From assembly GCF_023231945.1 (NCBI RefSeq), contig NZ_JAJLJH010000001.1, forward strand, positions 310,001 through 374,000: DNA of 64,000 nt. The letters run 5' to 3'. The DNA comes from Scleromatobacter humisilvae (GTDB lineage Bacteria > Pseudomonadota > Gammaproteobacteria > Burkholderiales > Burkholderiaceae_C). Under the pieces are notes generated by a model. It saw nothing but the letters and a program-made list of their open reading frames with translations, did no database searches and had not been told where the DNA came from. Positions 26,531-34,825 of the stretch are shown here, piece after piece (position 1 is the first letter of the stretch; every line of letters starts with the position of its first letter). A program made the translations under genes and the position numbers.

Positions 26531-27058
26531 ATGTTCAAGACTTCGAACCTCGTTCGCGGCACCGTTGCGGCCGCTTCGTTGCTGATCGCCGGCGGCGCGC
26601 TCGCCGAGGGCACGTTCACGCCCGAGATCGGCATTGGCTACGGCAGCGGCAAGCAGATCGGCATCCCGGGCGACCGCCAGACCTTCACCTACAACCTCGG
26701 CTTCGGCTACAGCGACGTCAGCGGCTTCGGCGCGCGCGCCGTCGTGATCGCCGACGGCGACCTGGTGCGCGGCGTGTTCACGGACACGCGCTCGTTCGAC
26801 AACTTCGTCGGCGCCGAGGCCACGTACTCGCTGCCGCTGCAGGACAGGCTGAAGCTGACCGGCGGCCTGGGCGTCGGCCGCACGAAGCTCGATGACGGCA
26901 ATGGCGGCGTGGCCAACTCGGGCTCGATCACCGACGGCCTGCTGTCGCTGGGCCTGCAGTTCAAGTTCCACGCGCACTACGCGATGGAACTGCGCGTCAG
27001 TCACCTGACCAGCAGCAACGTCACCTCGACGACGCTGCAGGCGCAGTTCCCGTTCTGA
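26531..27058 (+). CDS. Outer-membrane beta-barrel protein
   Basis: A 175-residue protein with a signal peptide (SNLVRGTVAAASLLIAGGALAEG) and an eight-strand-like pattern of alternating residues: PEIGIGYGSGKQIG, TFTYNLGFGYSDVSG, VGAEATYSLPLQDRLKLTGGLGVG, LLSLGLQFKFHAHYAMELRV. It ends in phenylalanine (LQAQFPF), the usual signal for outer-membrane assembly. The size suits an OmpW/OmpX-type small barrel. GGGAGGG lies 5-11 bases before the ATG at 26531. It follows the candidate leader RNA, which may control it. Confidence 0.82.
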   Translation: MFKTSNLVRGTVAAASLLIAGGALAEGTFTPEIGIGYGSGKQIGIPGDRQTFTYNLGFGYSDVSGFGARAVVIADGDLVRGVFTDTRSFDNFVGAEATYSLPLQDRLKLTGGLGVGRTKLDDGNGGVANSGSITDGLLSLGLQFKFHAHYAMELRVSHLTSSNVTSTTLQAQFPF

Positions 27059-27071
27059 CGCCTGCGCGCGC

Positions 27072-27095
27072 CGCGTGACGCACGCGCGTCACGCG
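27072..27095. terminator. Perfect 10-bp hairpin between convergent genes
   Basis: CGCGTGACGC (27072-27081) and GCGTCACGCG (27086-27095) pair perfectly around a four-base loop, in the 30-bp gap between the outer-membrane protein and the convergent quinone oxidoreductase, whose stop codon (27091-27089) lies inside the right arm. No T run on either side; a bidirectional transcription end signal is plausible. Confidence 0.45.
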
Positions 27096-28072
27096 AGCAG
27101 CACGCTGCAGCCCGTCGTCCTGCGCGCCTCGAGATCGCGGTGCGCCTGCGCCGCCTGCGCGAGCGGGTAGCGCTGGTCGATGCGGATCTTGACGGTGCCG
27201 TTGCGCACCACCTCGAACAGCTCGTCGGCCATCGCCTGCGTGCGCTCGCGCGTGGACAGGTGCGTGAACAGCGTCGGCCGCGTCAGGTACAGCGAGCCCT
27301 TGGCGGCCAGCGTGTTCGGCGCGAACGGCGGCACCGCGCCCGACGCGTTGCCGAACACCGCCATCAGGCCGAACGGGCGCAGGCAGTTCAGCGAACCCTC
27401 GAACGTGTCCTTGCCCACCGAGTCGTAGACCACCTTGACACCCTTGCCGCCGGTGATCTCCTTGACGCGGTCGACGAAGTTCTCGCTGCGGTAGTTGATC
27501 ATGTGCGCGGCGCCGTATTCCTTGGCAAGCGCGCACTTCTCGTCCGAGCCCGCGGTGCCGATCAGCTCGAAGCCCAGCGCCTTGGCCCACTGGCAGGCGA
27601 TCAGGCCGACGCCGCCGGCGGCCGCGTGGAACAGGATCGTGTCGCCCGGCGCCAGGCCCTCGACCGGCAGCGTGCGCAGCAGCAGGTAGTTGACGGTCAG
27701 GCCCTTGAGCATCATCGCGGCGCCGGTCTCGAAGTCGATCTCGTCGGGCAGCCTGCACACGTGCAACGCGTCCATCAGGCGCGCCTGGCAGTAGCTGCCG
27801 GGCTTGGGCGCGGCGTAGGCGACCCGGTCGCCCGCGGCCAGGTGCGTGACGCCCTCGCCCACCGCCTCGACGACGCCGGCGCCCTCGCCGCCCGGGATCA
27901 GCGGCAGCGGGTTCTGGTACAGGCCGGTGCGCTGGTAGACGTCGATGAAGTTGATGCCACAGGCGTGGTGGCGCACGCGCACCTGGCCGGGGCCGGGATC
28001 GCCCACGGCCACGTCGACGAGACGCAGCACGTCGGGGCCGCCGTATTCGCTGATCTGGATGGCCTGGCTCAC
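27089..28072 (-). CDS. qor: NADPH:quinone oxidoreductase, zinc-free MDR family
   Basis: A 327-residue medium-chain dehydrogenase/reductase of the QOR type: GINFIDVYQRTGLYQNPLPLIPGGEGAG near the N-terminus, the nucleotide-binding HAAAGGVGLIACQWAKALG near residue 147 and GKGVKVVYDSVGKDTFEGSL. Catalytic zinc cysteines of alcohol dehydrogenases are missing, as expected for quinone oxidoreductases. The start is GTG at 28072, preceded by GAGGAG 8-13 bases upstream; no in-frame ATG exists near the family N-terminus. Cytoplasmic. Same strand as the GGT-like gene, 62 bases downstream of it. Confidence 0.93.
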   Translation of the reverse strand: MSQAIQISEYGGPDVLRLVDVAVGDPGPGQVRVRHHACGINFIDVYQRTGLYQNPLPLIPGGEGAGVVEAVGEGVTHLAAGDRVAYAAPKPGSYCQARLMDALHVCRLPDEIDFETGAAMMLKGLTVNYLLLRTLPVEGLAPGDTILFHAAAGGVGLIACQWAKALGFELIGTAGSDEKCALAKEYGAAHMINYRSENFVDRVKEITGGKGVKVVYDSVGKDTFEGSLNCLRPFGLMAVFGNASGAVPPFAPNTLAAKGSLYLTRPTLFTHLSTRERTQAMADELFEVVRNGTVKIRIDQRYPLAQAAQAHRDLEARRTTGCSVLLA

Positions 28073-28134
28073 GTTGGTTCTCCTCGTTGGGTGGCGGAGA
28101 GTTTTAGCACGTGCGCGTTGACCTCGCGCGCGGC

Positions 28135-29745
28135 TCAGAAACCGGCGGCCTGGCCGTCGCGCCGCGAGTCGCTCGCCGCGACGTAGCCGTCGGCCGGGTC
28201 GTCCGACAGGCGCCAGATGAACTGGCCCGAGCCGAAGTCCATGTACGGATCGACCGTGGCCTGGGATTGGTGGCCCAGCGCGCGCAAGCCGTCGATGCGC
28301 GACGGCGCCATCGTGCGCTCGAAGTCGATCGCCAGCCCCGTCGCGACCTTCCAGCGCGGCGCGTCGCACGCGGCCTGCGGCTGCTGGCGATGGCGCAGCA
28401 TCCGCATCAGCGTCTGCACGTGGCCTTGCGGCTGCATGTTGCCGCCCATCACGCCGAAGCTCATGCGCGGCCGCCCGTCGGCGTCGCAGAGGAAGCCCGG
28501 GATGATGGTGTGGAACGGCCGCTTGCCGCCGGCCACGACGTTTGGATGATCCGGATCGAGCGTGAAACCCTGGCCGCGGTTCTGCAGGCTGACGCCGGTG
28601 CCCGGGACGACGACGCCGCTGCCGAAGCCCATGTAGTTCGACTGGATCAGGCTGACCATGCGGCCCTGCTCGTCGGCCGCGGTGAGGTAGACCGTGCCGC
28701 CCGACGGCGGCGTGCCGTGCGCGAAGTCCTGCGCGCGCGCGGGATCGATCCGGCGCGCGCGCTGCGCGAGGTAGTCGTCCGACAACAGGTGCGAGGCCGT
28801 CACCTCGGTCATCGCACGCGCGTCGGCGACCCAGCGGTAGGTGTCGGCGAACGCCAGCTTCATCGCCTCGATCTGCAGGTGCTGGGCCTCGACGCTGTCG
28901 ATGGGAAGGCGGGCGACGTCGAGCTTGTCCAGCATGCCCAGCGCCATCAGCGCGGCGATGCCCTGGCCGTTGGGCGGGATCTGGTGCACCGTGTGGCCGG
29001 CGAAGGCCATCGAGATCGTGTCGACCCACTCGGGCTGGTAGTTCGCGAGATCGGCCGCCGTCATCGAGCCGCCGTTGGCCGACGCATGCGCGACCAGCGC
29101 GGCCGCGACGCCGCCGCGATAGAACGCCTCGCCCTGCGTCTCGGCGATCGCGCGCAGCGTGCGCCCCGCGGCCTCGAACACGAAGCGCTCGCCCGGCGCC
29201 GGCGCGCGGCCGCGCGGCATGAAGGCGTCCGCGAAGCCCGGCTGCGAGGCCAGCAGGGGCACCTGGCGCGCCCACTTGTCGGCCACGATGCAGGCGACGC
29301 CGTGGCCCCGCTCGGCCAGCTCGATGGCCGGCTCCAGCAGGTCGCCGAAGGGCAGCTTGCCGCAGCGCCGCGACAGCGCGACCCAGCCGGCGACGGCGCC
29401 GGGCGTCGTCACCGTGTCCCAGCCGCGCAGCGGGATCGCGCCGCCGTGGCGCCGCTCGAAGTACGCCGGATCCCACGCCGCCGGCGCGACGCCCGACGCG
29501 TTGAGCCCGTGCAGCCGCTCGCCGTCCCACAGGATCGCGAACAGGTCGCTGCCCAGTCCGTTGGACACCGGCTCGACGATCGTCAACGCCGCCGCCGCCG
29601 CGATCGCCGCGTCGATCGCGTTGCCGCCCTTGGCCAGCATGCGCAGGCCGGCCTGCGAGGCGAGCGGATGCGAGGTCGAGACCACGTTGCGCGCGAACAC
29701 CGGGCTGCGCACGGTGGGATACGGGTTGTGCCAGTCGAAGCTCAT
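28135..29745 (-). CDS. ggt: Gamma-glutamyltransferase-like enzyme (cytoplasmic type)
   Basis: A 536-residue Ntn-hydrolase of the GGT family. AKGGNAIDAAIAAAAALTIVEPVSNGLGSD, PPNGQGIAALMAL and YMGFGSGVVVPGTGVSLQNRGQGFTLD are family blocks. The autoprocessing threonine should be in SGGTVYLTAADEQG near residue 351, which upon cleavage would start the small subunit. There is no signal peptide, so it resembles cytoplasmic GGT-like proteins rather than the periplasmic E. coli enzyme, and its donor substrate is open. It starts 7 bases after the end of the EamA transporter gene, suggesting one transcript. Confidence 0.88.
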   Translation of the reverse strand: MSFDWHNPYPTVRSPVFARNVVSTSHPLASQAGLRMLAKGGNAIDAAIAAAAALTIVEPVSNGLGSDLFAILWDGERLHGLNASGVAPAAWDPAYFERRHGGAIPLRGWDTVTTPGAVAGWVALSRRCGKLPFGDLLEPAIELAERGHGVACIVADKWARQVPLLASQPGFADAFMPRGRAPAPGERFVFEAAGRTLRAIAETQGEAFYRGGVAAALVAHASANGGSMTAADLANYQPEWVDTISMAFAGHTVHQIPPNGQGIAALMALGMLDKLDVARLPIDSVEAQHLQIEAMKLAFADTYRWVADARAMTEVTASHLLSDDYLAQRARRIDPARAQDFAHGTPPSGGTVYLTAADEQGRMVSLIQSNYMGFGSGVVVPGTGVSLQNRGQGFTLDPDHPNVVAGGKRPFHTIIPGFLCDADGRPRMSFGVMGGNMQPQGHVQTLMRMLRHRQQPQAACDAPRWKVATGLAIDFERTMAPSRIDGLRALGHQSQATVDPYMDFGSGQFIWRLSDDPADGYVAASDSRRDGQAAGF

Positions 29746-29752
29746 GTCGATC

Positions 29753-30706
29753 TCACGTTTTCGGATGTGCCTTGGCCAGCATCCAGATGCCGGCCAGCAC
29801 GAACACGGTGCCCACGCCGATCCACACCGTGAACGGCTCGCCCAGGATCAGGATGCCCATCAGGATCGTGCTGACCGGGCCGACCATGCCGGTCTGCGCG
29901 GCGACGGTGGCGCCCACGCGCTCGATGGCCATCATCACCATCAGCACGGGCGCGAACGTGCACAACGTGGCGTTGAGCACGGACAGCCACAGCACCTCCG
30001 GCGCGACCTGCGCGGCGGACAGTGGTCGCACGAGCGCGAACTGCGCGAGGCAGAACAGGCAGGCGACGCTGGTGGCCAGCCCGGTCAGGCGCAGCGAACC
30101 GAGCCGGCGCACCTCCTCGCCGCTGAAGACGAGGTACAGCGCGTAGCTCACCGCGCTGCCGAAGACCAGCGCCGCGCCGAGCGCGACATGGGTGCCGGCG
30201 ACGCGCACCTCATGACCGAAGACGAGCAGCACGCCCGCGTAGCTCACCGCCAGCGCGATCAGCTGCGCGGGTGCCACGCTTCGCTTGAACCACACGCGGC
30301 CGATCAGCAGCACCAGCGTCGGATTGAGGTACAGCACGAGGCGCTCGAACGCCGCGCTGACGTAGGCCAGCCCCGCGAAGTCGAGGAAGCTCGCGAGGTA
30401 GTAGCCCGAGAAGCCGAGTCCGACGACGATGCGCCAGTCGCGCGCCGTGAGCCGCGGCCGGCCGCGTCCGGCCCACCACGCGAGCCCGAGGAACAACGGC
30501 AGCGCGAACAGCATGCGGTACATGATCAGCGTCACCGCGTCGACGCCATGCCGGTACGCGAGCTTGACGATGATGGCCTTGCCGGAGAAGGCGATCGAGC
30601 CCGCGGTGGCGAGCGCGAGGCCGGGCCACAGCCGCTGCGGCCGCGGCACCGCGTCGGTGGTTCGCAGCGTCGCGAGCGTGGGCGGCGCGGGCGCGTCGGA
30701 GCTCAT
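29753..30706 (-). CDS. EamA-family (DMT) transporter
   Basis: A 317-residue membrane protein with ten hydrophobic segments in two repeated halves: first half from GLALATAGSIAFSGKAIIVKLAY, second from VALGAALVFGSAVSYALYLVFSGEEV, with the conserved C-terminal AAQTGMVGPVSTILMGILILGEPFTVWIGVGTVFVLAGI. EamA proteins export amino acids or other small metabolites; the substrate cannot be read from sequence. It sits 22 bases after the GspE-like gene and 7 bases before the GGT-like gene. Confidence 0.9.
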   Translation of the reverse strand: MSSDAPAPPTLATLRTTDAVPRPQRLWPGLALATAGSIAFSGKAIIVKLAYRHGVDAVTLIMYRMLFALPLFLGLAWWAGRGRPRLTARDWRIVVGLGFSGYYLASFLDFAGLAYVSAAFERLVLYLNPTLVLLIGRVWFKRSVAPAQLIALAVSYAGVLLVFGHEVRVAGTHVALGAALVFGSAVSYALYLVFSGEEVRRLGSLRLTGLATSVACLFCLAQFALVRPLSAAQVAPEVLWLSVLNATLCTFAPVLMVMMAIERVGATVAAQTGMVGPVSTILMGILILGEPFTVWIGVGTVFVLAGIWMLAKAHPKT

Positions 30707-30728
30707 GCGGCCGTCGGGCGGCTGGGCG

Positions 30729-32567
30729 CTACTTGGACTGCCACTGCGGCGTCGTGCGCAGCACCTCGTCCATCGTCGTGAGCCCCTCGGCCACCTTCAT
30801 CAGGCCGGCCAGGCGCAGCGGGCGCATGCCTTCGAGCAGCGCCTGGCGCTGCAGCCGGGCGACGTCCAGCGTGGGATGCATCGCGTCCTTCAGCGGCTCG
30901 GTGATGGGCATCAGCTCGTAGAGCGCGGCGCGGCCACGATAGCCCGTGTTGCGGCACGCCGGGCAGCCCACCGGCTTCATCGGACGCAGGCGGCCGCCCA
31001 GCTTCCAGGGCTGCGCGAGTTCCTCGAGCATCCTGGCGTGGTCGGCGGAGTCGTCGGGCACCTTGCACGACACGCACAGCGTGCGCGCGAGGCGCTGCGC
31101 GAGCACGCCGATGACGGTGGCCGAGATCAGGTACGGCGGCACGCCGAGGTCGACCAGGCGCGTGATGGCCGAGGGCGCGTCGTTGGTGTGCAGCGTCGAG
31201 AAGACCAGGTGGCCGGTCAGCGCGGCCTGGATCGCCATCTCGGCGGTCTCGAGGTCGCGGATCTCGCCGACCATGATGATGTCCGGATCCTGCCGCATCA
31301 GCGAGCGCAGGCCGGTGGCGAAGTCGAGGTCGATGGACTGCTGCACCTGCGTCTGGTTGAACGCCGGCTCGATCATCTCGATCGGGTCTTCCACCGTGCA
31401 GACGTTGACCTGCTCGGTCGCCAGCTTCTTCAGCGTCGAATAGAGCGTCGTCGTCTTGCCCGAGCCGGTCGGGCCGGTGACCAGGATGATGCCGTGCGCC
31501 TGGCTCATCAGCGTCTGCCAGCGCTCCGCCTCGGACGCGGAGAAGCCCAGCGCGTCGAACGGCTTGTCGACGGTGCCCGGGTCGAAGATCCGCATGACGA
31601 CCTTCTCGCCGAACGCGGTGGGCAGCGTCGACAGCCGCATCTCGACCTCCGCGCCCGGCATCCCGCCGGCGCCGTCGGGGCGCTTGGTCTTGATGCGGCC
31701 GTCCTGCGGGCGGCGGCGCTCGATGACGTCCATGCGACCGAGCAGCTTGATGCGCGCGGTCATCGCGTTCATCACCGCGGCCGGTACCTGGTGCGCGGTG
31801 TGCAGCACGCCGTCGATGCGCAGGCGGATCGCGGCCATGTCGCGCCGCGGCTCGAGGTGGATGTCGCTGGCGCGCTGCTCGAACGCGTACTGCCACAGCC
31901 AGTCGACGACCTGCACCACGCCCTGGTCGTTGGCGTCGAGCTGGCCCTTGGTCTTGCCCAGCTCCACCAGCTGCTCGAAGCTGTTGGCCGCGGCGGCGCC
32001 CGTGGTCTTGTTGGCGAAGCGCACCGACGCGGCGAGCGAGTAGAACTCCGGCGTGAAGCGCGTGATGTCCTCGGGATGCGCCAGTTGCAGCCGCACCGGG
32101 CGCTTGACGACGGCCTCGATCTCGGGAACCCAGGCCACGTCGAACGGCTCCGACGTCGCCACGACGATCTCGTTGGCGTTGACCGTGACCGGCAGCGCGC
32201 GCTTGCTCTCGGCGTAGGCCACCGACATCACCTCGGTGACGCGGCCGACGTCCGTGCGCAACGGGTCGATGCGCGTGTACGGGATGTCGAACCGCGTCGC
32301 CAGCCAGCGCGCGAGGGCGTCGGTGTCGAGCACGCGGCCGTCGCGCACGTCGACCAGGCTGGCGCCGCCCAGGCGTTGCAGCGGATGCAGGTTGGACGCG
32401 CTGTTGCCGAAGCGGCGCACGAGCTTGTCGGCCTCCTCGGGCGCGAGCACGCCGTCGTCGCGCAGCCACTTGAGCAGTTGGCGCAGGTCGAGGCGCCCCT
32501 TCGGCGGCGTGTGGCGGCGGCCGGGTGCGTGCGAGGGCGCGGACTTGACGGGAGGCGTGGCGGACAT
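30729..32567 (-). CDS. GspE/PilB-family secretion ATPase, orphan
   Basis: About 612 residues. The first 180 or so form an MshEN/GspE N-terminal domain-like region (RLDLRQLLKWLRDDGVLAPEEADKL; FDIPYTRIDPLRTDVGRVTEVMS). The ATPase core has DIHLEP, Walker A VTGPTGSGKTTTLYS near residue 364, the Asp box CTVEDPIE, Walker B IIMVGEIRD and the His box FSTLHTND. The zinc tetracysteine is complete (CVSC near 499 and CPAC near 536). No pilin, PilC/GspF or secretin gene is nearby, so it may serve a distant type II secretion or type IV pilus machine or act as a regulator. The start at 32567 has GAAAG upstream. Confidence 0.9.
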   Translation of the reverse strand: MSATPPVKSAPSHAPGRRHTPPKGRLDLRQLLKWLRDDGVLAPEEADKLVRRFGNSASNLHPLQRLGGASLVDVRDGRVLDTDALARWLATRFDIPYTRIDPLRTDVGRVTEVMSVAYAESKRALPVTVNANEIVVATSEPFDVAWVPEIEAVVKRPVRLQLAHPEDITRFTPEFYSLAASVRFANKTTGAAAANSFEQLVELGKTKGQLDANDQGVVQVVDWLWQYAFEQRASDIHLEPRRDMAAIRLRIDGVLHTAHQVPAAVMNAMTARIKLLGRMDVIERRRPQDGRIKTKRPDGAGGMPGAEVEMRLSTLPTAFGEKVVMRIFDPGTVDKPFDALGFSASEAERWQTLMSQAHGIILVTGPTGSGKTTTLYSTLKKLATEQVNVCTVEDPIEMIEPAFNQTQVQQSIDLDFATGLRSLMRQDPDIIMVGEIRDLETAEMAIQAALTGHLVFSTLHTNDAPSAITRLVDLGVPPYLISATVIGVLAQRLARTLCVSCKVPDDSADHARMLEELAQPWKLGGRLRPMKPVGCPACRNTGYRGRAALYELMPITEPLKDAMHPTLDVARLQRQALLEGMRPLRLAGLMKVAEGLTTMDEVLRTTPQWQSK

Positions 32568-32575
32568 GGAAGCTT

Positions 32576-33331
32576 TCAAAGGGACAGCGGCCGCACCATG
32601 CGCAGCCACTTGCGCGCCGGCAGGCCGAAGCGCGACTCGATGTTATCTGCCCGGGCGGACAGCGTGTCGCGGTCGGGCACGACGACCCCGCGGCCGGCGA
32701 TGACGACGGTGTTGCCCTCGCGCGTGGGCCGCAGGCTCCAGACCTGGTCGACGCCGAAGGCCGAGGCGATGCGCGCCGCGCTGGCGGCGAAGCTGGCGTC
32801 GCGTCCGAACAGGTTGACGGCCATCAGGCCGCCGTGCACCAGCGCGCCGCGGCAGGCCGCGTAGAACTCGTCGGAGTCGAGCACGGGCGCGGCGGCGTCG
32901 TGGTCGTAGAGGTCGACGCTGAGCACGTCGGCGGTTTGCAGGTTCGCGGCGTCGCACACCCAGGCCCCGGCATCGCCCTCGACGACCGCCAGCCGCGCGT
33001 CGTCGGCCGGCAGCTGGAACCACATCCGGCAGGCGCTGATGACGGTCGGGTTGAGCTCGACGGCCGTCGTGCGCATGCGCATCACCTTGTGCGTGAAGCG
33101 CGTGATGGACGCGGCGCCAAGGCCCAGCTGGACCGCGTGGCCCTGGTCGACCTCGTCCTGCGGCCGCCACAGCATCCAGGCCATCATGCGCTGCACGTAC
33201 TCGAGCTCGATCGCCTGGGGCTTGCGCACGCGCATCGCGCCCTGCACCCACGGCGTGCCCAGGTGGAGGTAGCGCACGCCGTCCTGCTCGGACATGGTGG
33301 CGGGCTCGAGGGTCTGGCGCGAGGGACTCAT
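32576..33331 (-). CDS. Spermidine synthase-like methyltransferase-fold protein
   Basis: About 251 residues of the SpeE-like class: VRYLHLGTPWVQGAMRVRKP, ELEYVQRMMAWMLW, then VQLGLGAASITRFTH as the nucleotide-binding glycine motif, TAVELNPTVISACRMWF and DVLSVDLYDHDAAAPVLDSDEFYAACRGAL. True aminopropyltransferases carry a conserved GGGxG and Asp pair that is only loosely matched here, so polyamine synthesis is not assured. Eight bases separate its end from the GspE-like start. I place the start at 33331, where the extra N-terminal residues look conserved in relatives; 33295 is the alternative. Confidence 0.82.
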   Translation of the reverse strand: MSPSRQTLEPATMSEQDGVRYLHLGTPWVQGAMRVRKPQAIELEYVQRMMAWMLWRPQDEVDQGHAVQLGLGAASITRFTHKVMRMRTTAVELNPTVISACRMWFQLPADDARLAVVEGDAGAWVCDAANLQTADVLSVDLYDHDAAAPVLDSDEFYAACRGALVHGGLMAVNLFGRDASFAASAARIASAFGVDQVWSLRPTREGNTVVIAGRGVVVPDRDTLSARADNIESRFGLPARKWLRMVRPLSL

Positions 33332-33530
33332 GAACGCAGGCGAGGGACGATGGCGGTCTCGGATCGTAGCGCGAGAACGTTTCTCGTCCCGATACAGAAT
33401 GCGCGTCACCGACACGACGCCTGCAGCGGGACGATGCCCGCGATCGCCAGACGAACCTTGGCTGGCCTGCAGCGCCCGGTGCGCGACGCCTGCGCAGGAC
33501 CGACGCCGACTGCCTGCCGGCGCTGCACGC

Positions 33531-34019
33531 CTAGCGCAGCGCGATGCTCAGGCGCAGCCAGGCGCGGCGCTTGTCGTCCAGCGCGATCGTGTGCGCGGGG
33601 CTGGACGACGGCAGGTCGATCAGCGCGAGACCGTGGTCGACGCCGGCCAGCTGCAGCCGCCCGAGCCGCGCCGCGGTGCCGCCGTTGAAGCCGATCGCCC
33701 GCAGTTGCGGCAGCGTGGCGACGAAGTCGGCGAGCGGGTTGCGCGTCTCGTTGCGGATCGCCGAATCCAGGCTGCCCTGGCGCTCGGCCTTCGCGATCAC
33801 ATCCCACACGCCGACGCCATGCGCGCGCAGCGTGTCGAGGCGAGTGGCGTACGGCAGGCCGCGCAGGTCGACACCGAGGACCGCGCCGACCAGCTCCCAG
33901 AAGCCGTTGCGCGGGTGGCCGTAATACTGCTGCACCGCCAGCGACGCGGCGCCGGGGAAGCTGCCGAGGATGACCAGGCGGGTGTCGGCGGAGACGACGG
34001 GGGCGAGGCCTTCGAGCAT
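33531..34019 (-). CDS. DNA-deoxyinosine/uracil glycosylase family protein
   Basis: A 162-residue protein of the uracil-DNA glycosylase superfamily. LVILGSFPGAASLAVQQYYGHPRNGFWELVG is the active-site and DNA-contact block, DVIAKAERQGSLDSAIRNE follows, and the second motif is LIDLPSSSPAHT. The sequence type resembles hypoxanthine-DNA glycosylases of the TIGR04274 class, which remove deaminated adenine. Cytoplasmic DNA repair; no operon partner is obvious. Confidence 0.88.
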   Translation of the reverse strand: MLEGLAPVVSADTRLVILGSFPGAASLAVQQYYGHPRNGFWELVGAVLGVDLRGLPYATRLDTLRAHGVGVWDVIAKAERQGSLDSAIRNETRNPLADFVATLPQLRAIGFNGGTAARLGRLQLAGVDHGLALIDLPSSSPAHTIALDDKRRAWLRLSIALR

Positions 34020-34042
34020 CGGCCGATCGAACGCGATGCGGC

Positions 34043-34348
34043 CTACTTGCCGGTCACCTTGTCGACGCCCTCGTGGATCGCATGGCCCGTGGCCCTCACG
34101 CCTTGATGGATGGCGTGACCCGTGGCCTTGACGCCCTCGTGGATCGCATGGCCGGTCTTGCGCAGGCCCTGGTGGAACGAGTGGCCGGCCTCGCGCGCAT
34201 CCTGGCGCACGCTGCCGCTGCTGGCGCGGCCGCTCCCGGTGCTGCCATCATGGCGCGTGCGATCCTCGGCGCGCGCATCCTGTGCGGACGCGCCGGCGGA
34301 CAGCGCGACGAGGACGATGGCGAGTGCAGTGGAAAGCTTGTTGTTCAT
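34043..34348 (-). CDS. Secreted protein with His-rich 11-residue repeats, copy A
   Basis: A 101-residue protein: signal peptide NKLSTALAIVLVALSAGASAQ, a charged polar stretch (DARAEDRTRHDGSTGSGRASS), then four consecutive 11-residue repeats, AGHSFHQGLRK, TGHAIHEGVKA, TGHAIHQGVRA and TGHAIHEGVDK, ending VTGK. An 11-residue period gives three turns of an alpha helix with the two histidines on one face, resembling the geometry of LEA-type or lipid-surface helices. Metal binding or envelope stress protection is possible but only guessed. A paralogue lies 82 bases upstream on the same strand. Confidence 0.75.
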   Translation of the reverse strand: MNNKLSTALAIVLVALSAGASAQDARAEDRTRHDGSTGSGRASSGSVRQDAREAGHSFHQGLRKTGHAIHEGVKATGHAIHQGVRATGHAIHEGVDKVTGK

Positions 34349-34430
34349 GGAGCGCGAACCTGCGGCAACGACGGCCGGATTATCGTCGGGACGGGCGGTC
34401 GGCTGGTAACAACAAGCTCGCGGGCCGGCG

Positions 34431-34739
34431 TCACTCCTTGCCGGTCGCCTTGTCCACGCCGTGATGGATCGCGTGCCCCGTGGCGCGCACGCCGCGGTGG
34501 ATCGCGTGGCCGGTCGCGCGCACGCCGTTGTGGATCGCGTGGCCGGTGTCGCGCACGCCATTGTGGATGTCGTGGCCGACGCGATGCGTGTCGTCGCGCG
34601 CGGCCTCGCCCGCGGTGCGGTGGGAGTCGGCGTAGGCCGCGTCCATGCGCTCCTGGCGTGCGGCATCGGATTCCTGCGCGAACGCGCCAGCGGACAGTGC
34701 GAACAGGGAGACGGCGAGAACGGCGTGGAGCTTGGTCAT
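34431..34739 (-). CDS. Secreted protein with His-rich 11-residue repeats, copy B
   Basis: A 102-residue paralogue of the next gene downstream. Signal peptide TKLHAVLAVSLFALSAGAFAQ, an acidic/polar linker (ESDAARQERMDAAYADSHRTAGEAARDD), then THRVGHDIHNGVRD, TGHAIHNGVRA, TGHAIHRGVRA and TGHAIHHGVDK, ending ATGKE. GAGGAA precedes the ATG by five or six bases. The repeats are more similar within and between the two proteins than the linkers are, consistent with tandem duplication followed by divergence of the linker or by repeat homogenisation. Confidence 0.78.
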   Translation of the reverse strand: MTKLHAVLAVSLFALSAGAFAQESDAARQERMDAAYADSHRTAGEAARDDTHRVGHDIHNGVRDTGHAIHNGVRATGHAIHRGVRATGHAIHHGVDKATGKE

Positions 34740-34825
34740 GGAACTTCCTCGATGTGGAATGGGCCGGCTGCGCGCAGCGCGACAGCAGCTGCCCCAAGCT
34801 CGGCAATTGGCGAGCCCGCCCGGCC

